Below are positions 9,075 to 17,876 of a stretch of 64,000 bases of DNA, piece by piece. Location: the NCBI RefSeq assembly GCF_003667525.1, contig NZ_RCUW01000001.1, positions 62,001-126,000 of the forward strand, read 5' to 3'. Position 1 is the first letter of the stretch, and each line of letters starts with the position of its first letter. The position numbers and the translations under genes are program-made. The notes beneath the pieces were generated by a model, which saw nothing but the letters and a program-made list of their open reading frames with translations, was not told the DNA's origin and ran no database searches. The DNA comes from Mycetocola_B reblochoni (GTDB taxonomy: Bacteria > Actinomycetota > Actinomycetes > Actinomycetales > Microbacteriaceae).

Positions 9075-9848
9075 TCAGCCCGCAGCCGTCAGCCGGGCGG
9101 CCACCTCGGCGTCGGGGATCGTCTGTCCCGGGCACGCGGAGAGCACCCTCCTCATGGCCTCGCCCTCGGCCGGGGTCACCCACAGACCGTGTGCGGCCTT
9201 GACGCCAATCTGCCTGGCCACGTAGGCACAGCGGAACCCGCGGTCGGCCGGCAGCCAGCTGGCGGCGTCGGACGCCGACTTCTGCTGGTTCGACGCGCCG
9301 TCCGCGGCGATGAGGTTGAGCGGGTCGTTGGCCAGCAGGGTGCGGGTGTCGTCGTCGAGCTGCTGCGCCCCCGTCACCCAGGCGTTCTGCAGGGCGACGA
9401 CGTGGTCGATCTGCACCTCGGCCGAGGTGTCGACACCACGCCGGAACGCCACGTCCTTGCCGCTGTAGGGGCTGTGCAGCACCCCGCTGAGCACGCGGCA
9501 GCGGTCGTCGACGCGCACCTCGTCGAGGTCGCGGAGCAGGATGTCGTTCCTGGTGTCGCAGCCGTTGGCGTCCACGTCCGTCCACGCCTCGCCGAAGCGG
9601 GCGACCCGGTCGTAGCCGGTCGTCGGGGCTCGCCCCTTCACGGGGATCGTCTCCAGAACCTCGGCGGCCTCACCGGTGACGCGGGTGACCTCCGGCGCGC
9701 CCGTGCCCGTCGTGCCGTCGCCGTCCGACGCCAGCTGCGGCCCGAGCACCGCCAGGAGCACGGCGACGACGAGAGCCGCCATCGCCGACCCTGCGGTCAC
9801 GCCGCCGCGGCGCGACGTCCGCCGCCGCGAGGCGCCCCGTGCCGCCAC
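9075..9848 (-). CDS. Secreted/membrane-anchored HNH endonuclease-family protein (DUF1524)
   Basis: 257 aa. An Arg-rich N-terminus is followed by one hydrophobic segment (AMAALVVAVLLAVLGPQL), fitting a signal peptide or anchor. The body carries the DUF1524 pattern: NGCDTRNDILLRDL, the ββα-metal His in VQIDHVVALQNAWVTGA, DPLNLIAADGASNQQKSA and FRCAYVARQIGVK. Such proteins are extracellular nucleases or GmrSD-like HNH enzymes. The start GTG is 3 nt after the ccsB stop, so it is probably co-transcribed with the cytochrome genes. No functional link to them is evident. Confidence 0.88.
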   Translation of the reverse strand: MAARGASRRRTSRRGGVTAGSAMAALVVAVLLAVLGPQLASDGDGTTGTGAPEVTRVTGEAAEVLETIPVKGRAPTTGYDRVARFGEAWTDVDANGCDTRNDILLRDLDEVRVDDRCRVLSGVLHSPYSGKDVAFRRGVDTSAEVQIDHVVALQNAWVTGAQQLDDDTRTLLANDPLNLIAADGASNQQKSASDAASWLPADRGFRCAYVARQIGVKAAHGLWVTPAEGEAMRRVLSACPGQTIPDAEVAARLTAAG

Positions 9849-9851
9849 GGG

Positions 9852-10877
9852 TCAGAGGCCGGAGTAGGAGTGCAGACCGTCGAAGAACATGTTCACGATC
9901 GTGAAGTTGAAGATCACCGCGATGAAGCCGACGATCGCCAGCCACGCGGATCGGGTCCCCCGCCAGCCCTTGGTGGCGCGGGCGTGGATGTACCCCGCGT
10001 ACAGCACCCAGATGATGAAGGTCCAGACCTCTTTGGTGTCCCAGCCCCAGTACCGGCCCCAGGCCTTCTCCGCCCAGATCGCGCCGGCGATGAGCGTGAA
10101 GGTCCAGAGGATGAAGCCGATGATGTTCACCCGGTAGGCCAGGTTCTCGAGCCGCTCGGACCCCGGCAGGGTGGCGAGGAACTTCAGCCACTGCTCACCG
10201 ACGGGCTTGTCCGAGCGTTCCCTGCGGTCCTGGACGAGCTGCAGGGCGCTCAAGGCGAAGCCGAGCGCGAAGAACGCGGTGCCGAGCGTCGCCACGAACA
10301 CGTGGATGATGAGCCACGCCGACTGCAGCGCCGGGGGCAGCGGCACGACCTCGACGTAGAAGTTGACCGCGCTCGCGCCGAGCAGCACGAGGACCAGACC
10401 GATCACGAAGGTGCCGAGGAAGCGCAGATCGCTGCGGGTGAGGACGACGAGGAACACGAGGACGATCATCAGGGTGCCCGTCATCGCGAACTCGTACATG
10501 TTCGCCCACGGGACGCGTTCGGCGTCGACGCCGCGCAGCACGGTCGCGCCGAGGTGCAGCAGGAAGCCGAGGACGGTGAGCACCACGCCGACCCGCAGGC
10601 TCGGCGAGAGGCTCGCGGTCACCTCGGGGCCGGTGTTCCCCCGTCGGGCGGCGCGCGGCGGGCGTGCGACGCCGCCGACCGCGGAGGCGGTTCCGGCCGC
10701 GGAGGCGGTTCCGGCCGCGGACGCGGTGACGAGCTCGGGCTCGCCCGCCCGCACCCGGCCCGCGTCGGCGCTGCGCCGGGCGAGGTCCATCGCGAAGGCG
10801 ATGAAGGCCAGCGCGTACACCGCCATGGCCGACCACAGCAGCACGACGGAGAAGAAGCTCAGATCGGACTCTTGCAC
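9852..10877 (-). CDS. ccsB: Cytochrome c biogenesis protein CcsB/ResC (CcsA family)
   Basis: 341 aa polytopic membrane protein of the system II haem handler. The tryptophan-rich WGRYWGWDTKEVW motif and flanking His residues in LIIHVF and YIHARATKGW are the family hallmarks. An Ala/Gly/Thr/Ser-rich insert after the first membrane segment (TASAAGTASAAGTASA) is an internal repeat and probably a flexible linker. It lies 4 nt downstream of resB. With ResB it delivers haem to apocytochrome c outside the membrane. Confidence 0.94.
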   Translation of the reverse strand: MQESDLSFFSVVLLWSAMAVYALAFIAFAMDLARRSADAGRVRAGEPELVTASAAGTASAAGTASAVGGVARPPRAARRGNTGPEVTASLSPSLRVGVVLTVLGFLLHLGATVLRGVDAERVPWANMYEFAMTGTLMIVLVFLVVLTRSDLRFLGTFVIGLVLVLLGASAVNFYVEVVPLPPALQSAWLIIHVFVATLGTAFFALGFALSALQLVQDRRERSDKPVGEQWLKFLATLPGSERLENLAYRVNIIGFILWTFTLIAGAIWAEKAWGRYWGWDTKEVWTFIIWVLYAGYIHARATKGWRGTRSAWLAIVGFIAVIFNFTIVNMFFDGLHSYSGL

Positions 10878-10881
10878 CCGC

Positions 10882-12792
10882 TCAGCCTACCGCTCCGTCG
10901 TCGGACGGCAGTCCCAGCTCGCGGGCATGCTTCCGGTCCAGTTCGGCGACCGCGGCGCCGAGCGCGGGATCCTCGCCCCTGGCGAGCCCGGCGTACTGGA
11001 TGCGCACCGTCCCCTCCCCGTCGGAGGAGACCTTCACCCAGACCCGACGCCGGGGAACCAGCAGCGAGGTGATCAGCCCGGCGACCACCAGGACCGCGAA
11101 CACCAACACCCACAGCTGACCGGGGTCGTGGTGCACGTCGAAGGAGGCGAAGCGCTTGACGGCGCCGGAGTATCCCTCGGCCGTGCTGCTCGCCCCCGAG
11201 GCCGCCGTGCCATCGCCCCCGTGCGGGTTGGCCGGGGCCTGCGTCGCGTCCGCGGTCGCGTCCTCGCCGGGTGCGGGCGTGCCGGTCGCAGGGGCGTCGG
11301 TCGCGGGGGCCTCGGTCGCAGGGGCACCGCTCGTGTCCGCGCCCGCGTCCTCCGCGGCATCGTCGCCGGTCTCCGGCTGGGCAGAGTCGCCCGTCACGTC
11401 GACCACCTCGGCGTCGGGCTCGGCCGCATTCTCGAAGGTGATCGACCCGAGACCGTTCGGCAGCTCGCTGCGCTGGCCCGGCATGAGCTCGATGGCCGCG
11501 GTGTCGCTGTCACCGCCCGCGATCTGCTCCATGCCGTCGGCGTCGAGCGTGTACACCGACTTCGGCGCCCCCTCGTTGATGCCGAGGTCGCCCTGGAAGA
11601 CGTTGAGCGTCAGCACCGGGTAGACCAGGTCAGGGTAGCTCGAGGCGTAGGCGCCCGACTCCAGGCGCATCGCGGTCGGGTAGAAGAAGCCGGTCATCCC
11701 CAGCTGCGTGTCCAGCCCGTCCGGGACCTTGATGACCCCGAGCGAGGTCAGGTTGGTGTCCTGGGGCAGGAAGGGCACGGAGTCGGTGAACACGACCCTG
11801 TCGTCGGCGTCCCTGACCGTGATCGTCGGCGCGTAGCCATTCCCCAGCAGGTAGATGTTGGTGCCGGCGATGTCGAGCGGCTCGTTGACCTTGACCGTGC
11901 GCTCGGCGCTCTCGCCGTCGGGCAGGGTCGTGGTCACATTCGCCGTGTAGTCGATCGGCTGACCGTAGGCGTCGAGGTTGTTCGTCTCGTAGACCGCCTC
12001 GAAGCTGTCCAGGCTGACCGCGTACGGCGCGAGGGTGTCGGTGTTGAAGAAGCGGCCGGGGTTGAAGGAGTTGAAGTCGAGCAGCGTGTTGACCAGCGTC
12101 TGCCCCTCGACGACGACCTTCTGCCCGTTGTAGCCGAGCCCGCCGCCCACGCCGACGGCGAGCAGGACCCCGACCATCGCCGAGTGGAACACGAGGTTGC
12201 CGGTCTCGCGCAGATAGCCGCGCTCCGCCGAGACGGACACGCTCTCCTGTCCGCCGCGCGCCGTCTGCGTGTAGATCTCCGTCCGATAGCCGGACGTCGT
12301 GAGCAGCTTCCGGGCGGACTGCACCGCCTCGCCGGCGTCGACGGCCACGCCGGTTCGCTCGCGGAAGTCGGCCAGCCGCTCCAACCGGACGGGGGTCCGC
12401 GGCGGACGCTGCCGCAGCGCCTGCCAGTGGTGGCGCGTGCGCGGGATGATGCAGCCGATCAGGGACACGAACAGCAGGATGTAGATGCTGGAGAACCAGG
12501 CGGACGAGTAGACGTCGAACAGCTGCAGATTGTCGAGGAACGGCGCCGTGTCGGGGTTGTCCCTGAAGTACTGCGTCACGCCGTTCGGATCGCTGGAGCG
12601 CTGGGGGAACAGCGATCCGGGGATCGCCACGATCGCCAGCAGCAGCAGGAGCAGCAGCGCCGTGCGCATGCTGGTCAGCTGACGCCACGCCCAGCGGATC
12701 CACCCGACCGGGCCGAGGACGGGCTGCGACACCGGCTCCCGACCGCTGCCGTTCGGCGTCGATGCGTCGACGTAATCAGAGGGCCGGCTCAA
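10882..12792 (-). CDS. resB: Cytochrome c biogenesis protein ResB
   Basis: 636 aa with TTG start at 12792, 17 bp inside the ccdA 3' end. Membrane segments include LLLLLLLAIVAIPGSLFP and YILLFVSLIGCIIPRTRHHW, typical ResB N-terminal features. A large extracytoplasmic domain and a final membrane segment near VLVFAVLVVAGLITSLL follow. Between them is a low-complexity Ala/Pro/Thr/Asp stretch of ~60 residues, longer than in most homologues I know. It is the partner of CcsB in haem ligation. Confidence 0.94.
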   Translation of the reverse strand: MSRPSDYVDASTPNGSGREPVSQPVLGPVGWIRWAWRQLTSMRTALLLLLLLAIVAIPGSLFPQRSSDPNGVTQYFRDNPDTAPFLDNLQLFDVYSSAWFSSIYILLFVSLIGCIIPRTRHHWQALRQRPPRTPVRLERLADFRERTGVAVDAGEAVQSARKLLTTSGYRTEIYTQTARGGQESVSVSAERGYLRETGNLVFHSAMVGVLLAVGVGGGLGYNGQKVVVEGQTLVNTLLDFNSFNPGRFFNTDTLAPYAVSLDSFEAVYETNNLDAYGQPIDYTANVTTTLPDGESAERTVKVNEPLDIAGTNIYLLGNGYAPTITVRDADDRVVFTDSVPFLPQDTNLTSLGVIKVPDGLDTQLGMTGFFYPTAMRLESGAYASSYPDLVYPVLTLNVFQGDLGINEGAPKSVYTLDADGMEQIAGGDSDTAAIELMPGQRSELPNGLGSITFENAAEPDAEVVDVTGDSAQPETGDDAAEDAGADTSGAPATEAPATDAPATGTPAPGEDATADATQAPANPHGGDGTAASGASSTAEGYSGAVKRFASFDVHHDPGQLWVLVFAVLVVAGLITSLLVPRRRVWVKVSSDGEGTVRIQYAGLARGEDPALGAAVAELDRKHARELGLPSDDGAVG

Positions 12793-13525
12793 AGCTCCCG
12801 ATCACCGCCCCGAGTCGTGACATGAGGATCTCCCACACTCCCGACACCATGAGCAGGCCGATCAGCATCAGCAGCACGCCGCCGACGATGTTGATCACCC
12901 TGATGTGCCGCTTGAGGAAGGCGACCGAGTCGGTCGCCCAGCCGAAGCCGAGGGCCAGCAGCACGAAGGGGATGCCGAGCCCGAGGCAGTACACGAACGC
13001 CAGGAGCGCACCGCGCGCGGGCGAGCCCGCGCCGACGCTCATGGCCTGGATGGCCACCATGACCGGCCCGATGCACGGGGTCCAGCCGATGGCGAAGACG
13101 ATGCCGAGCAGCGGCGCGCCGAGGTAGCCGGTGACCGGTCGCAGCGTCGGCTTGACCGTGCGCTGCAGCGGTCCGATCTGGCCGATGAAGACGAAACCGA
13201 GGACGAGGATCAGCACCCCGAACACCCGGGTCAGCACGCCCTGCCACTGGGTCAGGAACACCCCGATGGTGCCGAGGAACGCCCCGGTGAGGACGAAGAC
13301 GAGGCTGAAGCCGAGCACGAAGCCGGCGACGCCGATGAGCAGACGGCGCCGGGACGAGCGCCCGCCCTCCGCGCCGGTGGCGCCCGCGGCCCCGCCGATG
13401 TAGGCCAGGTAGCCGGGGACGAGCGGCAGGACGCACGGCGAGGCGAACGACAGCAGCCCCGCCAGCACGGCCAGCGGCAGCGCGGCGGCCAGCTGACCGT
13501 TCATGACGATCTCCCCGGGGCTCAT
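12776..13525 (-). CDS. ccdA: Cytochrome c biogenesis protein CcdA
   Basis: 249 aa with six hydrophobic segments. The paired cysteines are in SFASPCVLPLVPGYLAY (first half) and IGWTPCIGPVMVAIQ (second half), the DsbD/CcdA reductant-relay motifs. It passes electrons from cytoplasmic thioredoxin to the extracytoplasmic ResA-like protein encoded just upstream. ATG 13525 is used; a second ATG 21 bp downstream would give MNGQLAAALPL. The gap to the upstream gene is 7 nt. Confidence 0.94.
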   Translation of the reverse strand: MSPGEIVMNGQLAAALPLAVLAGLLSFASPCVLPLVPGYLAYIGGAAGATGAEGGRSSRRRLLIGVAGFVLGFSLVFVLTGAFLGTIGVFLTQWQGVLTRVFGVLILVLGFVFIGQIGPLQRTVKPTLRPVTGYLGAPLLGIVFAIGWTPCIGPVMVAIQAMSVGAGSPARGALLAFVYCLGLGIPFVLLALGFGWATDSVAFLKRHIRVINIVGGVLLMLIGLLMVSGVWEILMSRLGAVIGSFEPAL

Positions 13526-13532
13526 CGGCGGC

Positions 13533-14129
13533 TCACTCGTCGATGGTGTCGCGGATCAGGGTGTCCAGGATCGACTCGTCCTTCAACTGACCGAGGATGC
13601 GGGCGGCGACCCTGCCCTCCTTGTCGAGGACGATGGTCGTCGGCACGGCCTTCGGCGGCACCGTCCCCGTGAACGCGAGGCGGGCGGCGCCGTCGTTGAC
13701 GTCGATGACCGAGGGGTACTCGATCCCGTAGTCCTCGCTGAAGGCCAGCGCGGTGTCCGGCTGGTCGTAGACGTTGACCCCGACGAAGCGGGCGCCCGCG
13801 TCGAGGTACTTCTCGCTCAGCGACTTCAGCTGCGGGGCCTCGGCCCGGCAGGGGGCGCACCCGGCGTACCAGAAGTTGACGACGACGACGTCGCCGGCGT
13901 AGTCCGCCGAGTCGATGGCTTCGCCGCGCTCGCCGGTCCCCGCGAACACGATGGCGTCGCCCCTGTCCGCCTCGGCGACCTCGGTGACGCTGCCGTCGCC
14001 GGCGATGTAGCCCTTGTCGTCGGCGGCCTCGTACTGCGAGGCGAGTCCGTCGTTCGCCCCCGAGCAGCCGCTCAACGCCAGCACGGCCGCGACGGCGACC
14101 GCCGCGCCGACCCTCGTCCTGCGGTTCAT
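13533..14129 (-). CDS. TlpA/ResA-family thiol-disulfide lipoprotein
   Basis: 198 aa from ATG 14129. It has a lipoprotein signal peptide with lipobox LSGC (Cys ~22), then a thioredoxin fold with active site WYAGCAPCRAEAPQL and the cis-Pro region VPTTIVLDKEGRVA. It reduces apocytochrome c cysteines before haem attachment. The start overlaps the upstream phosphatase stop by 4 bp (ATGA). The long open frame running upstream to 16238 is antisense to other genes. Confidence 0.92.
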   Translation of the reverse strand: MNRRTRVGAAVAVAAVLALSGCSGANDGLASQYEAADDKGYIAGDGSVTEVAEADRGDAIVFAGTGERGEAIDSADYAGDVVVVNFWYAGCAPCRAEAPQLKSLSEKYLDAGARFVGVNVYDQPDTALAFSEDYGIEYPSVIDVNDGAARLAFTGTVPPKAVPTTIVLDKEGRVAARILGQLKDESILDTLIRDTIDE

Positions 14130-14761
14130 ACGGCACCCACGTCGACGCCGTCGGCGGCGATCTCGACCGCGGGGTCGCGGTAGCCGACCTCGACGAAGCG
14201 GTCGCCGGAGCGCTCTAGCGTCGTGATGCTCGACAGCCCGCAGCGGCGCTCCCTCGGGTCGTGCTTGAGCGGCAGCCCGCTGACGTGCCGGTGCACCATC
14301 CAGATCGGCAGCTGGTGGCTGACGATGACGACGTCGCCGCCGTCCGCCGACGCCCAGGCGTCCTCGACGGCGGCCATCATCCGCTCGACGATGCGCGTGT
14401 ACGGCTCGCCCCAGCTGGGGACGCCCGGCCGGCGCAGGACCAGCCAGTTGATGGGGTTGCGCAGGGCACGACGGATCGTCGTCCCCTCGAAGAAGTTGCT
14501 CGGCTCGATCACCCGCTCGTCGACCACGGGGTCGAGGCGGAACGCCTCGGCGATCGGCTCGGCCGACTCCCGCGTGCGCAGGAGGGGTGACACCACGAGG
14601 GAGCGCACGGGGTCCCCCGCGGCGACGAGCTCGTCGGCGGCGGCACGGGTCATGAGGCGTCCACGCGGCGAGAGGTGGAACCCCTCGAGTCGCCCGTACA
14701 GGACCCGCTCGGGGTTGTGGACCTCGCCATGGCGCACGAGATGGATGCGATGGGCTGGCAC
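14126..14761 (-). CDS. Histidine phosphatase family protein (phosphoglycerate mutase-like)
   Basis: 211 aa from GTG 14761. The phosphohistidine motif LVRHGEVHN is at residues ~8-16. Other family elements are LSPRGRLMTRAA, SPLLRTRESAEPIA and the second catalytic His in VVIVSHQLPIW. The substrate is unknown. Such a gene commonly heads the ccd/res operon in this group of actinobacteria (recalled knowledge), but no biochemical role in haem maturation is established. Confidence 0.88.
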   Translation of the reverse strand: MPAHRIHLVRHGEVHNPERVLYGRLEGFHLSPRGRLMTRAAADELVAAGDPVRSLVVSPLLRTRESAEPIAEAFRLDPVVDERVIEPSNFFEGTTIRRALRNPINWLVLRRPGVPSWGEPYTRIVERMMAAVEDAWASADGGDVVIVSHQLPIWMVHRHVSGLPLKHDPRERRCGLSSITTLERSGDRFVEVGYRDPAVEIAADGVDVGAV

Positions 14762-14827
14762 GCTCTCCAGTGTACGTTTCGCCGGGCTGGGAAGTTACCG
14801 CGGGGCGACCCGGGCCTCGCGCGCGGG

Positions 14828-14833
14828 TACAGT
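14828..14833 (+). promoter_or_regulatory. Leaderless -10 element for aspS
   Basis: TACAGT ends 7 nt before GTG 14841, so transcription would begin at or next to the start codon. No convincing -35 or ribosome site is visible. Confidence 0.6.
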
Positions 14834-14840
14834 TGCACTC

Positions 14841-16181
14841 GTGAATGCACGCGTCGTGATCAAGAATCTTGCCCCGCTCCCCGACGGGACCGTGACGGTC
14901 TCCGGATGGGTCGACACCGTCCGCGATCAGAAGAAGGTCCAGTTCGTCGTGCTCCGCGACGAGAGCGGGGCCGTGCAGCTGGTGAACCCGGCCACCCGCG
15001 AGGCGGAGGACGGCGACGCCGCCGGCCAGGAGCGTCTGGCGCTGACCGAGACGATCTCTGGCCTCGCCCACGGCAGCTTCGTCACCGTCACCGGCGAGCT
15101 CAAGCACGACGAGCGGGTGAAGCTCGGCGGCATCGAGGTCAAGATCGGCTCGCTCGAGGTGGTCGGCGAGGCGCTGCCCGAGACCCCCATCGCGGCGGAC
15201 TCGAGCCTGGACAAGCGCATGGACTGGCGCTTCCTCGACCTGCGCACGCCGAAGCAGAACCTCATCTTCCGCATCCAGACCACCTTCGAGCACGCCCTGC
15301 GCGAGTACTGGATCGACAACGACTTCATCGAGATCCACACACCCAAGCTGATGGCCTCGGCGAGCGAGTCGCGGGCCGAGCTGTTCGAGGTCGAGTACTT
15401 CGACACCACCGCCTACCTCGCGCAGAGCCCGCAGTTCTTCAAGCAGATGGCACAGCCGGCCGGCTTCGGCAAGGTCTTCGAGATCGGCCCGGCGTTCCGC
15501 GCCGACCCCTCGTTCACGTCGCGTCACGCGACCGAGTTCACCAGCGTCGACGCCGAGATCAGCTGGATCGACAGCCACGAGGACGTCATGAGGCTGCACG
15601 AGGAGCTCATGGTCGCGGGCATCAGCGCCGTCAAGGCCAAGCACGGCGAGGCCATCGCCGAGCTGTTCGGCATCGAGCTCGAGGTCCCGACGACGCCGTT
15701 CCCGCGCATTCCGCTCGCGGAGGCCAAGCAGATCGTGGCGGCGCGCGGCTACGAGATTCCTCGCGCCGACGAGGACATGGACCCCGAGGGCGAGCGGCAG
15801 ATCGCCGCGCACGTCAAGGAGACCCTCGGTCACGACTTCGTGTTCATCACCGACTACGCCTCGTCGATCCGGCCGTTCTACCACCGCCGTCACGACGGCG
15901 ACGCCACGCTGACCAACAGCTACGACCTGATCTACAACGGCGTCGAGATCTCGACCGGCGCCCAGCGCGAGCACCGGATCGATGTTCTCGTCGAGCAGGC
16001 GAAGGAGAAGGGCATCGACCCGGAGGAGCTCGGCTTCTACCTCGACTTCTTCCGCTACGGCGTCCCCAGCCACGGTGGCTTCGGCATGGGGCTGGCGCGC
16101 GTCCTCATGCTCATGCTGCACGAGACGTCGATCCGCGAGGTCACGTACCTGTTCCGCGGGCCGACGCGACTGGCCCCGTAG
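14841..16181 (+). CDS. aspS: Aspartate--tRNA(Asp/Asn) ligase AspS, archaeal-type
   Basis: 446 aa from GTG 14841. It lacks the bacterial GAD insertion, so it belongs to the shorter archaeal-like class that is often non-discriminating. An OB-fold anticodon domain occupies residues ~1-110 (SGWVDTVRDQKKVQFVVLRD). The class II core has motif 1 around FLDLRTPKQN, motif 2 FEIGPAFRADPSFTSRHATEF and motif 3 GGFGMGLARVLMLML. A non-discriminating enzyme would imply gatCAB elsewhere for Asn-tRNA; that is inference. Confidence 0.94.
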   Translation: MNARVVIKNLAPLPDGTVTVSGWVDTVRDQKKVQFVVLRDESGAVQLVNPATREAEDGDAAGQERLALTETISGLAHGSFVTVTGELKHDERVKLGGIEVKIGSLEVVGEALPETPIAADSSLDKRMDWRFLDLRTPKQNLIFRIQTTFEHALREYWIDNDFIEIHTPKLMASASESRAELFEVEYFDTTAYLAQSPQFFKQMAQPAGFGKVFEIGPAFRADPSFTSRHATEFTSVDAEISWIDSHEDVMRLHEELMVAGISAVKAKHGEAIAELFGIELEVPTTPFPRIPLAEAKQIVAARGYEIPRADEDMDPEGERQIAAHVKETLGHDFVFITDYASSIRPFYHRRHDGDATLTNSYDLIYNGVEISTGAQREHRIDVLVEQAKEKGIDPEELGFYLDFFRYGVPSHGGFGMGLARVLMLMLHETSIREVTYLFRGPTRLAP

Positions 16182-16222
16182 CCGATCGCGACGCCGGGGG
16201 CGGAATCCGCCTCCGTCCGAAC

Positions 16223-16254
16223 GGGGCCCGACATCCATCCGGATGTCGGGCCCC
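16223..16254. terminator. Strong hairpin after aspS
   Basis: A perfect 14-bp stem (GGGGCCCGACATCC and its complement) with a 4-nt loop. There is no long T-tract on either strand. It lies between the convergent aspS and Dabb genes and could serve both. The GACATCC/GGATGTC core recurs in the hairpin at 24358. Confidence 0.75.
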
Positions 16255-16286
16255 GTCGTCGTTCCCTGCCGCCGGCCCGCTGCCGG

Positions 16287-16345
16287 GGCTCGCTACCGAC
16301 GGTCCGCCGGGCCGCTACCGTGGCTCGCTACCGACGGTCCGCCGG
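16287..16345. repeat. 24-bp direct repeat, period 35 bp
   Basis: Two exact copies of a 24-bp unit beginning GGCTCGCTACCGACGG, at 16287-16310 and 16322-16345. The 16182-16371 gap holds this repeat and the hairpin, and nothing that looks coding. Confidence 0.75.
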
Positions 16346-16371
16346 CCGCTGCGCCAGCTCGCCTCCCGCTG

Positions 16372-16677
16372 TCAGAGCTCGAAGTCGACGCTCGAACGCC
16401 CGGCCACCCGCGGCACGACGTACTCGACGATGGCCTGGTGCTCGGGGTGGACCTGGTAGGCGTCGAGGGCCGCGAGGTCGGCGAAGTCGGCGATGAGGAC
16501 AAGGTCGGCGTTCTTCTCCGGGTAGGCGATGTTGGTGCCCACCTGCAGGTTCTGCACCATGTCCGGGTGCGCGTTCGCGAATGCGGTGAGCCGGCTGGCG
16601 ATGCCCGCCGCGTGCTCGCGCTTCGTCTCGGTGTCCTCGGCGCTGAGCGTCCAGCTGACGACGTGGCGAATGGTCAT
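16372..16677 (-). CDS. Dabb (stress-responsive α/β barrel) family protein
   Basis: 101 aa, the standard single-domain size. It opens with MTIRHVVSWTL, the conserved first β-strand with its His. The central NADLVLIADFADLAALDAYQ and HPEHQAIVEYVVP match the dimeric ferredoxin-like Dabb fold. The function of bacterial members is mostly unknown. It overlaps the upstream glutaredoxin gene by 4 bp. Confidence 0.88.
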   Translation of the reverse strand: MTIRHVVSWTLSAEDTETKREHAAGIASRLTAFANAHPDMVQNLQVGTNIAYPEKNADLVLIADFADLAALDAYQVHPEHQAIVEYVVPRVAGRSSVDFEL

Positions 16678-16931
16678 GAGGCGGCCTCCGTGAGTGCTCG
16701 TTCCAGACGGTCGGGGTCGATCCGCCAGTAGTTGTGGACCTCGCCGTCGATGAGGACGACGGGGATCTCCTCCCAGTACCGCTCGTGCAGTGCCGGGTCG
16801 TCGAGGATGCTGCGCTCCGCGACCGTGACATCGAGGTCGGGCCGCGCCGCGACCACGCCGTCGATGACGTCACGTGCGTCGTCGCACAGATGGCAGCCGG
16901 GCTTGCCGATGAGAGTCACGCTGGTGGACAT
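16674..16931 (-). CDS. Glutaredoxin-family protein
   Basis: 85 aa thioredoxin-fold protein with redox motif GKPGCHLCDDARDV (CxxC at residues ~13-16) and the cis-Pro segment EEIPVVLIDGEVHNYW. It starts at ATG 16931. Its CHLC centre is of the DUF836-type glutaredoxin-like family common in actinobacteria rather than a classical CPYC glutaredoxin. It forms a two-gene unit with the Dabb gene. Confidence 0.88.
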   Translation of the reverse strand: MSTSVTLIGKPGCHLCDDARDVIDGVVAARPDLDVTVAERSILDDPALHERYWEEIPVVLIDGEVHNYWRIDPDRLERALTEAAS

Positions 16932-17091
16932 ACCTCGATTCTAGGCGGATGCCCGCATCGACCACTGCGGGCTCAGGCGGCGTCCGCCGACGAGCGGGTC
17001 GCGCGCCCGCAGGGCGCAAAAGCATTAGCATGATGATCACAGGGCTTGTTCTCTCTGGCCTCATTTCCCCCACCCCGGTAGCCATGTACCC

Positions 17092-17394
17092 ATGCCCAGC
17101 ACGCATTCGGATGCTGCGATCGAGCTCGGTCGGCGACTCCGCGCCGCACGCGTCGACCGCGAGCTGACCCTTGAGGACGTCGGAGCCCTTGCCGATATGC
17201 ACTGGACGAACATCGGCAAGATCGAGCGCGGTCAGGTGCACCCCAGCGTCGAGACGCTCGTCCGGATCGCCACGGCGCTCGACATCGATCCGGGGGAGCT
17301 GCTGAGAGGCTTCACCGCCGCGATGTATCCGCGCAAGAGTCACGGCCTCACCGCGGCCGACTTCATCGCCGAACGGCAGCGGCGCGCACACTGA
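17092..17394 (+). CDS. XRE-family helix-turn-helix regulator
   Basis: 100 aa, essentially one HTH_3 domain. DAAIELGRRLRAARVDRELTLEDVG leads into the helix-turn-helix at residues ~28-50 (ADMHWTNIGKIERGQ), followed by VETLVRIATALDIDPGELL. The C-terminal 25 residues are short and basic with no effector domain. The 17034-17091 upstream gap is locally AT-richer than its surroundings. The target is unknown. Confidence 0.85.
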   Translation: MPSTHSDAAIELGRRLRAARVDRELTLEDVGALADMHWTNIGKIERGQVHPSVETLVRIATALDIDPGELLRGFTAAMYPRKSHGLTAADFIAERQRRAH

Positions 17395-17448
17395 CCTGCT
17401 CAACCGCCCCGCCGGCCACCTGTCCACCCACCGAACAGGGCCGCGCGC

Positions 17449-17802
17449 TCACAGCACGAACGACCACAGGTAGCTCTGGCCGTTCGGCCTGCGCCAGGAC
17501 ACCTGCAGACGGACGTTCCGCTCCGGATCGGCCGAGTGCACGACGACCTCGCGGGACCGCCCCGGATCCAGGCGCAGCGGCGGGCTGAGCGGCATCACCC
17601 CGGGCCCGTCGACCCGGAGCCGGACCCAGCCCAGCTCCTCATCGCCGACGTTGACGAGGCGGTAACGCGGGGCGCGCGACCGGTCGAGGACGAGCGGCAG
17701 CGGGTAGGCCAGCGCGCGCTGGTCCGGACTCCGGCCCGAGCTCGAGCCCGGGATCAGGCTCGGTCTCGGTCGTGCACTCGGCGCGCCATCGATTCGACTC
17801 AT
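17449..17802 (-). CDS. Conserved hypothetical protein, β-rich
   Basis: 117 aa that I do not recognise. After a Pro/Ser/Arg-rich N-terminus it has a predicted β-sandwich-like stretch (RYRLVNVGDEELGWVRLRVDG, REVVVHSADPERNVRLQVSWRR) ending SYLWSFVL. No membrane segment, signal or catalytic motif is seen. Codon use matches neighbours, and the start ATG 17802 is the only good one. Confidence 0.65.
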   Translation of the reverse strand: MSRIDGAPSARPRPSLIPGSSSGRSPDQRALAYPLPLVLDRSRAPRYRLVNVGDEELGWVRLRVDGPGVMPLSPPLRLDPGRSREVVVHSADPERNVRLQVSWRRPNGQSYLWSFVL

Positions 17803-17835
17803 GCGCGCACCGTACGACCCACCACCGACAGCGAA

Positions 17836-17862
17836 AAGCGCCGGATCGATGATCCGGCGCTT
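17836..17862 (-). terminator. Rho-independent terminator of bS22
   Basis: A perfect 12-bp stem (AAGCGCCGGATC) with a 3-nt loop. On the minus strand the right arm runs into TTTT. It begins 15 bp past the bS22 stop. Confidence 0.85.
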
Positions 17863-17876
17863 CAGGTCGCGTGCGA

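Noticed and set aside
13533..16238. 901-codon minus-strand frame covering resA, phosphatase and aspS
   Set aside because: Only the last 198 codons (lipoprotein thioredoxin) are real; the rest is antisense to aspS or out of frame with the phosphatase gene.
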